A stretch of DNA of 15,757 nucleotides from Candidatus Anoxychlamydiales bacterium. Its GTDB lineage: Bacteria > Chlamydiota > Chlamydiia > Chlamydiales > SM23-39. Of the stretch, positions 1 through 6,471 are shown one piece after another (position 1 is the first letter of the stretch; every line of letters begins with the position of its first letter). The notes under the pieces were generated by a model, which searched no databases, had not been told where the DNA came from, and saw only the letters and a program-made list of their open reading frames with translations. The position numbers were made by a program, and so were the translations under genes. Location of the stretch: assembly GCA_011064865.1 (NCBI GenBank), contig JAAKFX010000030.1, positions 1 through 15,757 of the forward strand, written 5' to 3'.

Positions 1-48
1 GTTATCATTATTGCTTAATTTCTTTCAAACCCCATATAAAGTGAGAGT

Positions 49-1305
49 ATGACATTTAAAAATTTAAATTTAGATCCTAAAATTCTACAAGCTGTTGAGC
101 GTTTAGGATATAAAGAACCTACATTGATTCAAGAAAAAGCTATCCCTGAAGTCTTAAATAATAAAGATCTATTTGCATCTGCTCAAACAGGAACAGGAAA
201 AACAGCAGCTTTTCTTCTACCCGCTTTAAATAAATTAGTAAAAAACCCATTTGCAAAAGGAAGAGGCCCTAGAGTTTTAGTTTTAGTACCAACTAGAGAG
301 CTTGCAATGCAAGTTGCAAGAGAAGCTATCACCTATAGTAAATATTTGAAAAACGTAAAAACAGTTTGTATCTATGGCGGGGTTCCTTATCCACAACAAA
401 GAAGAGATCTATCTCGTCCATATGAAATTTTAGTAGCTACACCTGGTCGTTTAATTGATCATCTACAAAGTGGCAGGATCAAATTTTCGAGAGTTGAAAT
501 GTTTATTTTAGACGAAGCTGATAGAATGCTTGATATGGGATTTATTGACCCTGTTAATCAAATAGCTAATGCTATTGAACAAAAGCATCAAACCCTACTT
601 TTTTCAGCAACTTTAAAAGATTCAATACTAAATCTTGTAAAAAACATTTTAAAAGAGCCTATAAAAATAAAAATACCTATTGATAAAACTAATATTGAAC
701 AAAAAGTTGAATTTGTAAGAAATTTAGAGCATAAAATAGAGCTTTTAGAAAAAATTCTAGAAGACGATACAATAAAACAAGCTATTATTTTTACATCCAC
801 AAAACATTTTGCAGATGAGCTTAAAGATAGACTGCAAGAAAAAGCTCATAGAGCAAAAGCTTTGCATGGGGATATCCCACAGAGCAAAAGAACTAGAACA
901 ATCAATCAATTTAGAGAAGGTAAAATTCGTTTGCTTATTGCAACAGATGTGGCAGCTAGAGGGATTGATATTGCAAAAATCTCTCATATCATCAATTTCG
1001 ATCTACCATCTACATTAGATGATTATATTCATCGTATTGGAAGAACTGGAAGAATTGGTAAAAAAGGTTTAGCTCTATCTTTTGCATCGTCAAAAGACCG
1101 AAAACTAATCCCAGAGCTTGAAAGATTTATAGGACAAAAAATAGCTTCTTTTAATACTTTTCAAAAGAAAAAGCCATCTAAAAAGTTTTCAAAAAACTTC
1201 AAAAAAGATTCTAAAAAAGGCTTTAAACAAGGTTTCAAAAAAAGAGATAAATTTTCTTTTTCAAAATCAAAATCATTCAAAAACAACAAAGTTAAAAGAA
1301 AATAG
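49..1305 (+). CDS. rhlE: DEAD-box ATP-dependent RNA helicase, RhlE-like
   Basis: A 418-residue cytoplasmic RNA helicase that unwinds RNA duplexes with ATP, likely in ribosome assembly or mRNA turnover. All core motifs are visible in order: the Q motif near residues 20-33 (GYKEPTLIQ), motif I AQTGTGKT at 45-52, PTREL, TPGR, motif II DEAD at 155-158, motif III SAT at 186-188, ATDVAARG from 298 and HRIGRTGR at 328-335. The last ~50 residues are a basic low-complexity tail rich in Lys, Phe and Ser, as in RhlE/CsdA-type helicases, where such tails bind RNA. The ATG at 49 is preceded by a GAGAG-like ribosome site and gives the usual short lead-in to the Q motif. An AT-stem terminator follows. The family is certain. 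The RhlE subgroup is judged from the compact core and the tail, and CsdA/DeaD is less likely because of the short C-terminus. Confidence 0.93.
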   Translation: MTFKNLNLDPKILQAVERLGYKEPTLIQEKAIPEVLNNKDLFASAQTGTGKTAAFLLPALNKLVKNPFAKGRGPRVLVLVPTRELAMQVAREAITYSKYLKNVKTVCIYGGVPYPQQRRDLSRPYEILVATPGRLIDHLQSGRIKFSRVEMFILDEADRMLDMGFIDPVNQIANAIEQKHQTLLFSATLKDSILNLVKNILKEPIKIKIPIDKTNIEQKVEFVRNLEHKIELLEKILEDDTIKQAIIFTSTKHFADELKDRLQEKAHRAKALHGDIPQSKRTRTINQFREGKIRLLIATDVAARGIDIAKISHIINFDLPSTLDDYIHRIGRTGRIGKKGLALSFASSKDRKLIPELERFIGQKIASFNTFQKKKPSKKFSKNFKKDSKKGFKQGFKKRDKFSFSKSKSFKNNKVKRK

Positions 1306-1322
1306 ATAGATAAACTACTTAT

Positions 1323-1347
1323 ATAATTTTTTTAAAATTATTTTTTC
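1323..1347 (+). terminator. Rho-independent terminator after the helicase gene
   Basis: An 8-bp A/T-only stem (ATAATTTT/AAAATTAT, 1323-1330 with 1334-1341) with a TTT loop is followed by TTTTT. It lies just after the helicase stop and before the promoter of the next gene. The stem has no G or C, so it may be leaky. Confidence 0.45.
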
Positions 1348-1353
1348 TTAATA

Positions 1354-1382
1354 TAGACAATTTTTCTACATAGTTTTATATT
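1354..1382 (+). promoter_or_regulatory. Sigma-70-type promoter for the nucleoside phosphorylase gene
   Basis: The -35 box TAGACA (1354-1359) and -10 box TATATT (1377-1382) each match 5 of 6 consensus bases and are 17 bases apart. Transcription would start near 1389, giving a leader of about 55 bases that contains the hairpin at 1391-1420. Confidence 0.6.
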
Positions 1383-1390
1383 TCCTCAAA

Positions 1391-1420
1391 TTCACATTAA
1401 AATTGTTTCTTTGATGTGAA
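1391..1420 (+). promoter_or_regulatory. 5' leader hairpin upstream of the nucleoside phosphorylase
   Basis: An 11-bp stem (TTCACATTAAA at 1391-1401 with TTTGATGTGAA at 1410-1420) contains one U-G pair and closes an 8-base loop. It sits at the very 5' end of the predicted transcript, followed by an 11-base A run and the ribosome site GGGGAAAG. This position would suit an mRNA-stabilising or translation-modulating structure. No known riboswitch is recognised. Confidence 0.5.
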
Positions 1421-1443
1421 AAAAAAAAATGGGGAAAGAAATT

Positions 1444-2856
1444 ATGTCTTATTTAAAAAACATTTTAGTTTTATTCACTTTATTTATAACACCTTTCATA
1501 GCTTTAGCTTCAAATACTGATGCTAAAGTTGATGAAAACAGTTTTAGAATCTTAGATATTATCGCAAAAAAGAGAGATAATATTGAGCTTACTCAAAAAG
1601 AGATAAATTATTTTGTTCAAGAGTATGCTAAAGGAAATATTGTTGATTATCAGGCTTCTTCTTTTTTAATGGCAACTTTCATTAATGGGATGAGCGCTGA
1701 TGAAATATCTTTTTTAACTGATTCAATGATCCATTCAGGAAGTGTTATGAGATTCGATGATATTAAAGAACCTATTGTTGATAAACACTCAACTGGTGGT
1801 GTTGGAGATAAAACATCTTTAATATTAGCACCTATTTGTGCTGCATTAGATCTGAAAGTTCCAATGATATCTGGAAGAGGTTTAGGCCATACAGGTGGTA
1901 CTTTAGATAAATTAGAATCTATTCCAGGATATAAAGTAGATCAAGATTTTGATAGCTACAAAAAATTAGTTAAAGATGTTGGAGTTTGTATAATCGGGCA
2001 AACCAAAGATATAGCTCCAGCTGACAAAAAAATATATGCTCTAAGAGATGTCTCTGGCTCAGTTGAGAGTATCCCTTTAATAGCCAGCTCGATTATGAGT
2101 AAAAAAATGGCTGAAGGTTTAGATGTTTTAGTGATGGATGTAAAAACTGGAAAAGGAGCTTTTATAAAAGAATATGATAAATCTTTGCAGCTTGCTCAAA
2201 CTATGTTAAATATCGGTAAAAAACTAAATACTAAAGTTATCACAATAGTCTCTGATATGAACCAACCACTCGGTATGTGTGTTGGGAACTCTTTAGAGAT
2301 TATTGAATCAGTTCAGATCTTAAAAGGAGAGTGTTTGCCTGCACAAGAAGATCTAAAAACGCTTAGTTTTCAACTAGCTGCTCAAATGTTAATTGCTACA
2401 AACAAAGCTTTAGATGAAAAAGATGCTATGGATCAAATCTCAAAAGTTATCGAAGATGGATCTGCTTTTGAAAAATTTAAACAGATGGTTGAAGCTCAAG
2501 GAGGAGATTCTAAATCTTTAGATGATTATACCCAGCTTCCTACATCAAATTATAAATACATCTTAAAAGCTGAAAAATCTGGCTACATAAAAACTTTAGA
2601 TGCCCTAAAAATAGCAAAAGGCTGCTCTATATTAGGAGGATCTAGACAAACTATAGATGATACTATTGATTTTAGTGTAGGGACTATAATCTATAAAAAA
2701 ATAGGTGATTTTGTTCAGATTGGAGATGATCTTTTAGAGATCCACTACAACGATGAAAATAAACTTAAAAATGCTCTTTCATTTTTTGAAGATGCTTATA
2801 GATTTGATGAAAATGAAGTTACAAAACCAATATTAATTAAAAAAATATTGAAATAA
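1444..2856 (+). CDS. deoA: Pyrimidine-nucleoside (thymidine) phosphorylase with Sec signal peptide
   Basis: A phosphorolytic enzyme that splits thymidine/uridine-type nucleosides into base and (deoxy)ribose-1-phosphate. The family is clear: DKHSTGGVGDKTS phosphate-binding segment from residue 113, the signature SGRGLGHTGGTLDKLE at 143-158, and the C-terminal hammerhead domain near 375-440 (VGTIIYKKIGDFVQIGD). The ATG at 1444 is preferred over the in-frame ATG at 1429 because GGGGAAAG lies correctly upstream of it; this gives 470 residues. The first ~23 residues form a classic signal peptide: a Lys near the N-terminus, the hydrophobic core ILVLFTLFITPFI, then ALAS. The family's usual N-terminus (RILDIIAKKRD) begins only around residue 34. 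There is no ATG, GTG or TTG codon in frame between 1447 and there, so the leader cannot be skipped. The enzyme is therefore probably exported, which is unusual. DeoA and Pdp specificities cannot be told apart by eye. Confidence 0.92.
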   Translation: MSYLKNILVLFTLFITPFIALASNTDAKVDENSFRILDIIAKKRDNIELTQKEINYFVQEYAKGNIVDYQASSFLMATFINGMSADEISFLTDSMIHSGSVMRFDDIKEPIVDKHSTGGVGDKTSLILAPICAALDLKVPMISGRGLGHTGGTLDKLESIPGYKVDQDFDSYKKLVKDVGVCIIGQTKDIAPADKKIYALRDVSGSVESIPLIASSIMSKKMAEGLDVLVMDVKTGKGAFIKEYDKSLQLAQTMLNIGKKLNTKVITIVSDMNQPLGMCVGNSLEIIESVQILKGECLPAQEDLKTLSFQLAAQMLIATNKALDEKDAMDQISKVIEDGSAFEKFKQMVEAQGGDSKSLDDYTQLPTSNYKYILKAEKSGYIKTLDALKIAKGCSILGGSRQTIDDTIDFSVGTIIYKKIGDFVQIGDDLLEIHYNDENKLKNALSFFEDAYRFDENEVTKPILIKKILK

Positions 2857-2908
2857 ATATTTTAAATATTTGTTATTGAAAAGTCTTAATATTTGAATAT
2901 TTTTAGAC

Positions 2909-2955
2909 AAAAAAACACCTTATATTTGACTAGTTTAGTAAATATAAGGTGTTTT
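2909..2955. terminator. Strong bidirectional terminator between convergent genes
   Basis: A perfect 16-bp stem (AAAACACCTTATATTT at 2912-2927 with its complement at 2940-2955) encloses a 12-base loop whose own ACTA/TAGT ends can pair further. On the minus strand the stem ends in a run of seven U, and on the plus strand in UUUU. It lies between the stops of the plus-strand phosphorylase gene and the minus-strand RRM gene and probably serves both. Confidence 0.85.
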
Positions 2956-2969
2956 AAAATTATAAATAA

Positions 2970-3260
2970 TTAGAAACGTCTTTGTCTTTTATTGTTAAAA
3001 GAATCAGATTCTCTTCTTTCTTTTTGTCTTGCTTCATTAACGATAATTGTTCTACCGCCAACTTCTTTTCCATTTAACTCTTGAATAGCTTTTTCGCCTT
3101 CTTCTTTAGAGCCCATTTCAACAAATCCGAAACCTCTAGATCTTCTAGTTTCTCTATCTAAAATAATTTTAGCACTAACAACAGCTCCGAATGCTGCAAA
3201 CAAATCTGTTAATTCTTGTTCTGTTGTTGCATGAGGTAAGTTACCTACATATAGTTTCAT
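2970..3260 (-). CDS. Small RRM-type RNA-binding protein
   Basis: A 96-residue single-RRM protein that binds single-stranded RNA, of the glycine-rich/Rbp type known from cyanobacteria and several other phyla. RNP2 is LYVGNL (residues 3-8) and RNP1 is RGFGFVEM (42-49), with the aromatic residues that stack on bases in place. After the ~75-residue RRM comes a short basic tail ending QRRF. The ATG at 3260 has a perfect AAAGGAG (3271-3277) ten bases upstream. The upstream gap of 245 bases to the next gene, with several inverted repeats, leaves room for its own promoter and a structured leader. Such proteins are often cold- or stress-linked in other bacteria; nothing in this sequence proves that here. 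Confidence 0.92.
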   Translation of the reverse strand: MKLYVGNLPHATTEQELTDLFAAFGAVVSAKIILDRETRRSRGFGFVEMGSKEEGEKAIQELNGKEVGGRTIIVNEARQKERRESDSFNNKRQRRF

Positions 3261-3364
3261 AATAAAAATTCTCCTTTAAAAATTCCTAGTTTTACTTATG
3301 TAGTAACTGTGAAAGAAATCAAAGATCTTATAAGTTATATACAAAGAAACCTAGCTTAAAATTT

Positions 3365-3396
3365 AACTTTTTGAAAAAATTATTTAACAAAAAGTT
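3365..3396 (-). other. Stem-loop between the RRM gene and the Cys-rich gene
   Basis: A perfect 9-bp inverted repeat (AACTTTTTG at 3365-3373 with CAAAAAGTT at 3388-3396) has a 14-base AT-rich loop. It could be part of the 3' end of the upstream gene's transcript or of the RRM gene leader. There is no clear U tract after it, so it is not called a terminator. Confidence 0.35.
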
Positions 3397-3413
3397 TTAC
3401 TGTTCATAATATC

Positions 3414-3443
3414 AGCTGATTTATTCAGCTTTACAAAAAAGCT
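3414..3443. other. Two overlapping, mutually exclusive hairpins
   Basis: AGCTGA (3414-3419) pairs with TCAGCT (3425-3430). AGCTTT (3427-3432) pairs with AAAGCT (3438-3443). The shared AGCT (3427-3430) can join only one partner at a time. This three-segment layout is that of an attenuator-like switch, but the stems are only 6 bp and no U run adjoins them. Confidence 0.35.
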
Positions 3444-3505
3444 TACTCGATTACTCTTTAAATCACAAGCAAAAATATCATACCAAATAGCGATTTTCTT
3501 AAAAT

Positions 3506-4309
3506 TTAAATCAAATCTGCTTTTTCTTTTGGTTTTTCTATCTCTTTATCATCTTTCTCGATTTCGTTGTTCCATCCACCTATAACTCCAATAAAAATAT
3601 CTTCAATAACATGTCCAATAGGTGTTAAAACTCTATTATAAAAAGGCACTGCAGTCCATCTCCAAACAGGCTTTAAAATAGTTTTTAATGCTGTTTTGAT
3701 AGCGTTAAAACATTTTTTTGTATATTCACCTATCTTTGACTCTTTAGAAGATTCTGAAGAAACAGCTTTTTTATTAAATAGACGTTTGATAGTTTTTTCA
3801 TAAATTTTAGAAAAAATAGTTTTGACAAATTCAAAAACTTTTTTTACAAATCTGAGAGCTGGATCGATTAAATATGTCTTGGTTAAGTTAGCTGCTTTTT
3901 TTGTGAATTTATTTATAAAAACTGGTTTTATGATATTTTGAAAAATTGATTTGCTAAGATTATATAATTTTCTACAAATGCCTTTTATAGCTTTATAGAA
4001 AGTATTAGTGATTTTATCTATATAAAGAGTTTTGATAACTTTAGAAATTCCTCTATATGCATGAGAAAAACCACTAGATATTTTATTAAATGTCCAAATT
4101 GTTGGGTTTTTGATTACATTAGAGAAAACAAATCCTATTTTTTTACCAATAGTATCACAATCACTCCATTTAAGAATTTTTACACTAACTTTTACAAAAG
4201 AGCCACAACCTGAACCGCAGCTGTTACTTTCTACATAACCTCCGCAACCAACTGTTTTTGTTTCCCCATCATTAACTTTAAATGCTACGGCACCACAACC
4301 ACTAGACAT
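3506..4309 (-). CDS. Unrecognised protein with Cys/Gly-rich head and amphipathic helices
   Basis: I do not recognise this 267-residue protein. Residues 1-37 are rich in Cys and Gly, with spaced GCG-type motifs (C5, C22, C31, C35) in an otherwise Ser/Asn-rich stretch; a further Cys is at 51. From about 45 to 245 it is a chain of short amphipathic helices, very rich in Lys, Ile and Phe, broken at intervals by Pro after hydrophobic pairs (IIKPVF, LIDPAL, TILKPVW, VLTPIG). There is no signal peptide and no long pure membrane span; the helices look suited to lying on a membrane. The C-terminus is acidic/lysine-rich. The start is well supported by AAGGAG upstream and an extended -10 promoter. Its position next to an EEP hydrolase and a glycosidase suggests an envelope or host-interaction role, but that is inference. 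Confidence 0.85.
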   Translation of the reverse strand: MSSGCGAVAFKVNDGETKTVGCGGYVESNSCGSGCGSFVKVSVKILKWSDCDTIGKKIGFVFSNVIKNPTIWTFNKISSGFSHAYRGISKVIKTLYIDKITNTFYKAIKGICRKLYNLSKSIFQNIIKPVFINKFTKKAANLTKTYLIDPALRFVKKVFEFVKTIFSKIYEKTIKRLFNKKAVSSESSKESKIGEYTKKCFNAIKTALKTILKPVWRWTAVPFYNRVLTPIGHVIEDIFIGVIGGWNNEIEKDDKEIEKPKEKADLI

Positions 4310-4334
4310 ATATCTCTCCTTATTTTTGCTAACT

Positions 4335-4364
4335 ATTATACCAAGAAGATTTATTAAAATGCAA
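4335..4364 (-). promoter_or_regulatory. Extended -10 promoter for the Cys-rich gene
   Basis: A perfect TATAAT (minus strand, 4335-4340) is preceded by TGG, forming the extended -10 element TGnTATAAT. A weak -35 TTGCAT (4359-4364) lies 18 bases upstream. The start would be near 4328, leaving a leader of about 18 bases that holds the AAGGAG ribosome site. Confidence 0.6.
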
Positions 4365-4395
4365 TATTAAAAATATAGAAAAACAGCATATTTAA

Positions 4396-4437
4396 AATTT
4401 TATTTATGGATTTCTTTCAAACATTAAAAATAAAATT
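4396..4437 (-). terminator. Possible terminator stem-loop after the EEP gene
   Basis: A perfect 10-bp A/T inverted repeat (AATTTTATTT at 4396-4405 with AAATAAAATT at 4428-4437) closes a 22-base loop about 70 bases after the stop of the 620-residue gene. On the minus strand a short UUU follows. The all-A/T stem makes this weak. Confidence 0.3.
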
Positions 4438-4506
4438 ATACAGATTTAGATTTAGAATATTTTTGCATCTAATAAATTCATCTATTTAATTGAGTACATT
4501 GCAATA

Positions 4507-6369
4507 TCAAGTAGATACTTTAATTACCAAGCCAGAATGATCAGAAATAGCATCATATGGATCTAATTTAGGATCAAAAGATTTCACTTTTTTTGTAGTA
4601 ATTTCTCTTTTTTGTTTTTCAGAGTTATGAAGTAAAGCATAGTCCAAAATCATAGGACTTTTTATCCAATCTTTATTTATAGATTGGTGATATGCATCTA
4701 TCATATCATCAGTGGCGCATGTTGCATCTTTTGAGGTTACTTTTTCTCTACCTTGATTATAGGAATCCATAAATTTATTAGATGAGATAATAGATTGTTT
4801 CCATTCATCGCTCCCCCATCTCAAATTCATATCACCTACTAAGACTTTAAAAGATTCTGGATCATTTTTTTCTTTTAGCTCAATCTGTTTTAAAATTCTT
4901 TCTAGCTCAATTTTTCTATCTTCTATCTCTTGTTCTTTAGCATTTAGATCATCTTTTGAAGGACTTAAATGAACAGCGAAAATATGAGCAAATACTTCAT
5001 CTTTGCATTTTAGAGAAAAACTACAAAGACCTTTATTGACCATACTTTGAAGACCTGCTTTCTTAGAAAATGGCATAAAATTCATATTTTCAATTGGATA
5101 CTTGCTTGCAATAAAGTGTCCACTATTTTGAGTAAATGGTTTAGAGCCAACATTGAAATAGAAATGAGCATATTCATTTTCTAAGCCTTTTTTGAAAGCA
5201 TATGCTGCATTAATATCATTTACTTCTTGTAGGCAAACAACGTCTGGTTTTTGAGATAAAATTTGATTGATTATTTCATCTTTTCGATATTTCCAAGGAG
5301 CGACCCCGCCAAAGAGTCTTGAAAACCCTCCTGCAACAGCGCAGACATTCATGGTAAATATTTTTATATTTTTTCCAATAGATGTTTTTTCTTCAGCTTT
5401 TCCTTTTAAATAAAAAAATGGTTTAGGCTGAATAGAATTTGCTGCGATTCTACATACACCTTCTGCTAATGTTAGAGCTAAAGTAGCGGGAAGAAATGGA
5501 AAAGCTAGCATACTATAAAACACTCTAACAGCTATCTCTTGTATATAAGATGAGCATTGATCTGGTTTGTTCAAACGAATAGGACTAAATACTCTTACAG
5601 CCTTTTCTGTATACCACCAAAAAGGAGAAGCTAAACTAGCTGCTGCAAAATGAAAAGCTCTTGCAATATTTTCTCTTTGTTTTGTTATAAAACTTGAGAT
5701 TTTTTCTTTATGAACTTGGTAACTAACTTGTAGATATGGCAGTGCTTGATAGCCTCTAACAGAAGACATTAAAAGTTTTCCTACCCCTTCTATGTAATTA
5801 TCTTTTTTAAATTCTTTAATACTTTGGCTCAATTCTAACATTACCTGACATGTTAAGGCTAATAAAATAATCTCTATACTAGGGCTCATTAGCATAACCA
5901 AATATGCTGATGAATTTATTACAGCTAAAAAAGAGCTGACAGCATCGGATATGTGTCCTTGCATAGATAAATTGAGACACTGCCATAGATTTTCAAAAAC
6001 ATCAGAAGCATTTGTAATTAAAAGAGCTGTTTGATGTTTAAAAAAAGTATTAGCAACTGAGATTATAGCCAAACATCCTACTAATAATTTTTTACTAAAG
6101 AGTAAATGTTTTTTTTTATTTTGAGCCTTTATTGCTCCTTGAAAAGAGTAAGCGGCTCTTATAGATCCTAATGAGACAGATAGCACTTGTCCAAAAGGCC
6201 TATATAAACTTAAAAATGGCAAAGCTGTGATGCAAACCCTTTTTGTAAGAGAGTCTTTTGGAAGCAAGTCCTTTTTTAAATCTTTTTTTGGAAAATCATT
6301 TGAATAATCTCTATGATAAAATGCTAATCTATCTGCGTTATTTGAAATATCTGAAGATCTTGTAGCCAT
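4507..6369 (-). CDS. Membrane-associated endonuclease/exonuclease/phosphatase-fold hydrolase
   Basis: A 620-residue, two-part protein. Residues ~330-620 form an EEP-fold metal-dependent phosphodiesterase domain: TMNV near the start, LQEVND with metal-binding E382, a GHFIASKYPI segment, HLSP, GDMN with D513/N515, LDYAL, and SDH with D610/H611. All expected catalytic positions are present. The family includes DNases, phosphoinositide phosphatases and sphingomyelinases; GHF-x-SKYPI recalls the sphingomyelinase-like branch, but the substrate cannot be settled by eye. Residues 1-~320 hold several hydrophobic helices (near 44-75, 94-110, 143-180, 285-315) and resemble helical N-terminal regions I associate with environmental chlamydiae. 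The ATG start lacks a good ribosome site. The gene lies 102 bases after the GH1 gene on the same strand and may be read from it. A role in remodelling host lipids is a hypothesis. Confidence 0.9.
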   Translation of the reverse strand: MATRSSDISNNADRLAFYHRDYSNDFPKKDLKKDLLPKDSLTKRVCITALPFLSLYRPFGQVLSVSLGSIRAAYSFQGAIKAQNKKKHLLFSKKLLVGCLAIISVANTFFKHQTALLITNASDVFENLWQCLNLSMQGHISDAVSSFLAVINSSAYLVMLMSPSIEIILLALTCQVMLELSQSIKEFKKDNYIEGVGKLLMSSVRGYQALPYLQVSYQVHKEKISSFITKQRENIARAFHFAAASLASPFWWYTEKAVRVFSPIRLNKPDQCSSYIQEIAVRVFYSMLAFPFLPATLALTLAEGVCRIAANSIQPKPFFYLKGKAEEKTSIGKNIKIFTMNVCAVAGGFSRLFGGVAPWKYRKDEIINQILSQKPDVVCLQEVNDINAAYAFKKGLENEYAHFYFNVGSKPFTQNSGHFIASKYPIENMNFMPFSKKAGLQSMVNKGLCSFSLKCKDEVFAHIFAVHLSPSKDDLNAKEQEIEDRKIELERILKQIELKEKNDPESFKVLVGDMNLRWGSDEWKQSIISSNKFMDSYNQGREKVTSKDATCATDDMIDAYHQSINKDWIKSPMILDYALLHNSEKQKREITTKKVKSFDPKLDPYDAISDHSGLVIKVST

Positions 6370-6380
6370 ATAAATTTTTT

Positions 6381-6392
6381 CAAAATATTTTG
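6381..6392. repeat. 12-base perfect palindrome upstream of the EEP gene
   Basis: CAAAATATTTTG is a perfect palindrome 12 bases before the ATG of the 620-residue gene. It could bind a dimeric regulator or simply be chance in AT-rich DNA. It overlaps the place where a ribosome site is expected. Confidence 0.25.
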
Positions 6393-6438
6393 GTTTCAGA
6401 TATTTTAGTTATTCTCGGAAATTAAAAGAAGAGAACAT

Positions 6439-6470
6439 ATTTTTTATATCAAACAAATAATATAAAAAAT
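6439..6470 (-). other. 11-bp A/T stem-loop just after the GH1 stop codon
   Basis: ATTTTTTATAT (6439-6449) pairs with ATATAAAAAAT (6460-6470) around a 10-base loop, starting two bases beyond the GH1 stop. It could stabilise the 3' end or act as a weak terminator. No U tract follows on the minus strand, so read-through into the EEP gene remains likely. Confidence 0.4.
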
Positions 6471-6471
6471 T

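Noticed and set aside
1..48. TTGCTT/TATAAA as a promoter for the helicase gene
   Set aside because: Transcription would start at about the ATG, leaving no room for a ribosome site; the true promoter is probably left of the window.
588..1018. Open frames on the minus strand and in another plus frame inside the helicase gene
   Set aside because: They lie wholly within a gene with all DEAD-box motifs, and show no domain or ribosome site of their own.
1419..1429. A-run plus hairpin as a minus-strand terminator
   Set aside because: On the minus strand the T run comes before the hairpin, not after it, and no minus-strand gene ends here.
1429..1443. Upstream in-frame ATG (1429) as start of the nucleoside phosphorylase
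   Set aside because: It sits in an A run with no ribosome site, whereas the ATG at 1444 has GGGGAAAG at the right distance and gives a normal signal peptide.
3365..3443. CRISPR-like or tandem repeat array in the gap before the RRM gene
   Set aside because: Only short inverted repeats are present; there is no regular repeat-spacer spacing.
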